A DNA stretch of 64,000 nucleotides, from contig NZ_CH724131.1 of assembly GCF_000152725.1 (NCBI RefSeq), forward strand, positions 915,326-979,325, written 5' to 3'. Shown one piece after another: positions 62,572 to 64,000 of the stretch. The position numbers were made by a program, and so were the translations under genes. The DNA comes from Pseudooceanicola batsensis HTCC2597 (lineage in GTDB: Bacteria > Pseudomonadota > Alphaproteobacteria > Rhodobacterales > Rhodobacteraceae). The notes beneath the pieces were generated by a model. That model ran no database searches, had not been told where the DNA came from, and saw only the letters and a list, made by a program, of their open reading frames with translations. Positions within the stretch are counted from its first letter, which is position 1; each line of letters starts with the position of its first letter.

Positions 62572-63837
62572 CTAGGCGCGCACCTTCCCGAAGATGATCG
62601 AGGCGTTGGTGCCGCCGAAGCCGAAGGAATTCGACAGCGCCACGTCGATCTCGCGCTCTTCCTTGCGGTTCGGGGCGAGCGAGAGCCGGGGCTCGACCGC
62701 CGGATTGTCGAGGTTGATCGTCGGCGGCGCCACCTGGTCGCGGATGGCGAGGATCGAGAAGATCGCCTCGATCGCGCCGGCCGCGCCCAGCAGGTGCCCG
62801 GTGGCGGACTTGGTCGAGGACATGGTGGCGCGCGCGGCCGCCTCCTCGCCCATCAGCCGCTCGACCGCGGCCAGCTCCAGCGTGTCGGCCATGGTCGAGG
62901 TGCCGTGCGCGTTGATATAGTCGATGTCGGCGGGGGCCAGGCCGGCCCGTTCGATCGCCGCCTTCATCGAGCGGAAGCCGCCGTCCATCGTCTCGTCCGG
63001 CGCGGTGATGTGATAGGCGTCGCCCGACAGGCCGTAGCCCAGGTACTCGCCATAGATCTTCGCGCCGCGCGCCACGGCATGTTCGTATTCCTCGAGCACC
63101 ACGATGCCCGCGCCCTCGCCCATGACGAACCCGTCGCGACCGGCGTCGTAGGGGCGTGAGGCCCGTGTGGGATCCTCGGCCCATTTGGTCGAGAGCGCCT
63201 TGCAGGCGTTGAACCCGGCGATGCCGATCTCGCAGATCGCCGCCTCGGCGCCGCCGGCGACCATCACGTCCGCGTCGCCCCACTGGATCAGCCGCGCCGC
63301 GTCGCCGATGGCATGGGCGCCGGTGGAACAGGCGGTGACAACCGAATGGTTCGGCCCCTTGAAGCCGAAGCGGATCTGCACCTGGCCCGAGATCAGGTTG
63401 ATCAGCGCGCCGGGGATGAAGAACGGCGAGACACGCCGCGGCCCCTTCTCGGCCATCAAGAGCGTCGTCTGTTCGATCGACTGCAGCCCGCCGATGCCCG
63501 ACCCGATCATCACCCCGGTCCGCAGGCGGCTCTCCTCGTCCTCGGGCGTCCAGCCGGCGTCACGCACCGCCATCTCCGAGGCGGCGATGCCGTAGAGGAT
63601 GAAATCGTCGACCTTGCGACGCTCCTTCGGCTCCATCCAGTCGTCCGAGTTGAACGTGCCGTCGCTACCGTCGCCGAGGGGAACCTCGCAGGCGTATTTG
63701 GTGGTGACCCGACCGGCGTCGAACCGCGTGATGGGGCCCGCGCCCGACTGCCCGTCCAGGATCCGCGACCAGCTTTCCTCGACCCCGCTGGCCAGCGGCG
63801 TGACCAGCCCAAGCCCGGTGACAACGACACGACGCAT
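62572..63837 (-). CDS. fabF: beta-ketoacyl-ACP synthase II
   Basis: A 421-residue condensing enzyme that extends acyl chains in fatty acid synthesis, including 16:1 to 18:1. Active-site Cys is in TACSTGAHAIGDA near residue 170, and His in AHGTSTMADTLE and ATGHLLGAAGAIE. GFGGTNASIIF is near the C-terminus. acpP, its usual upstream neighbour, would lie beyond the right edge. Confidence 0.96.
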   Translation of the reverse strand: MRRVVVTGLGLVTPLASGVEESWSRILDGQSGAGPITRFDAGRVTTKYACEVPLGDGSDGTFNSDDWMEPKERRKVDDFILYGIAASEMAVRDAGWTPEDEESRLRTGVMIGSGIGGLQSIEQTTLLMAEKGPRRVSPFFIPGALINLISGQVQIRFGFKGPNHSVVTACSTGAHAIGDAARLIQWGDADVMVAGGAEAAICEIGIAGFNACKALSTKWAEDPTRASRPYDAGRDGFVMGEGAGIVVLEEYEHAVARGAKIYGEYLGYGLSGDAYHITAPDETMDGGFRSMKAAIERAGLAPADIDYINAHGTSTMADTLELAAVERLMGEEAAARATMSSTKSATGHLLGAAGAIEAIFSILAIRDQVAPPTINLDNPAVEPRLSLAPNRKEEREIDVALSNSFGFGGTNASIIFGKVRA

Positions 63838-64000
63838 GAATTCCGTCCCCTCTTATTCCGTCAGATGCTCTTACCCCGCCGCCCCCCCGAGGGGCAAGGG
63901 GTCGCGCCCACGCCAAGGCGCTTCTCTGCCACCGCGGAATCCGGATGCGCGCCTGCGGCGCATTCGATTCCATCGCGCGCTGCCGCGCGCCCGGCGGAGG

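Overview
The window looks like a chromosomal segment of an alphaproteobacterium of the order Rhodobacterales (Rhodobacteraceae/Roseobacter type). The reasons are its high GC content, a fused anthranilate synthase, lipoyl-carrying pyruvate dehydrogenase E1-beta next to ftsB, four secreted proteins ending in a VPLPA-type sorting signal, and a complete Rhodobacter capsulatus-type gene transfer agent (GTA) cluster. I see no integrase, transposase, CRISPR array or rRNA, and no convincing tRNA.

Layout. 75-6426: reductive pyrimidine catabolism (a carbamoyl-amino-acid hydrolase, preA, preT) with a RutR-type regulator and two RutR-like operators, interrupted by a manganese catalase/ferritin-like pair. 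6693-11235: an H-NS-type protein with its terminator, trpEG behind a Trp-containing leader, and panE. 11236-16926: ileS behind an Ile-rich leader, a VPLPA-CTERM protein, and the start of a ycjX-GNAT-ycjF operon that runs to 18350. 18471-22859: truA, then cobA-cobB and an MFS transporter. 23054-28292: a squalene/phytoene synthase-like protein, an alpha/beta hydrolase, cimA, and cysS behind a Cys-rich leader. 28687-31095: YjbR-like protein, PEP-mutase-like protein, second VPLPA-CTERM protein. 31307-39429: the pyruvate dehydrogenase operon (pdhA, a VOC protein, pdhB, pdhC), ftsB, class I aldolase and pgk. 40156-44406: two cyclophilins, a transglutaminase-like protein, third VPLPA-CTERM protein, cysE. 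44501-58805: the GTA cluster, all on the minus strand, g1 to g15. 59330-63837: fourth VPLPA-CTERM protein, FKBP-type isomerase, mltG and fabF.

The most interesting signal is regulatory. Two aminoacyl-tRNA synthetase genes and the anthranilate synthase gene each have a very short open reading frame upstream that contains the cognate codons: four Ile codons before ileS, four Cys codons before cysS, two Trp codons before trpEG. Each is followed by mutually exclusive RNA pairings. This looks like ribosome-mediated attenuation doing the work that T-boxes do in Firmicutes. For the synthetase genes in this group I do not know of a description.

Other points: several families of hairpin-bearing intergenic repeats, including a 46-bp and a 72-bp tandem array side by side; an intrinsic terminator just upstream of the first GTA gene; two hairpin-rich insertions inside the GTA operon; a cysS whose last third has clearly lower GC; and a strong 22-bp palindrome in front of pdhA. 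All structure and homology statements come from reading the sequence by eye. No folding or database search was run.
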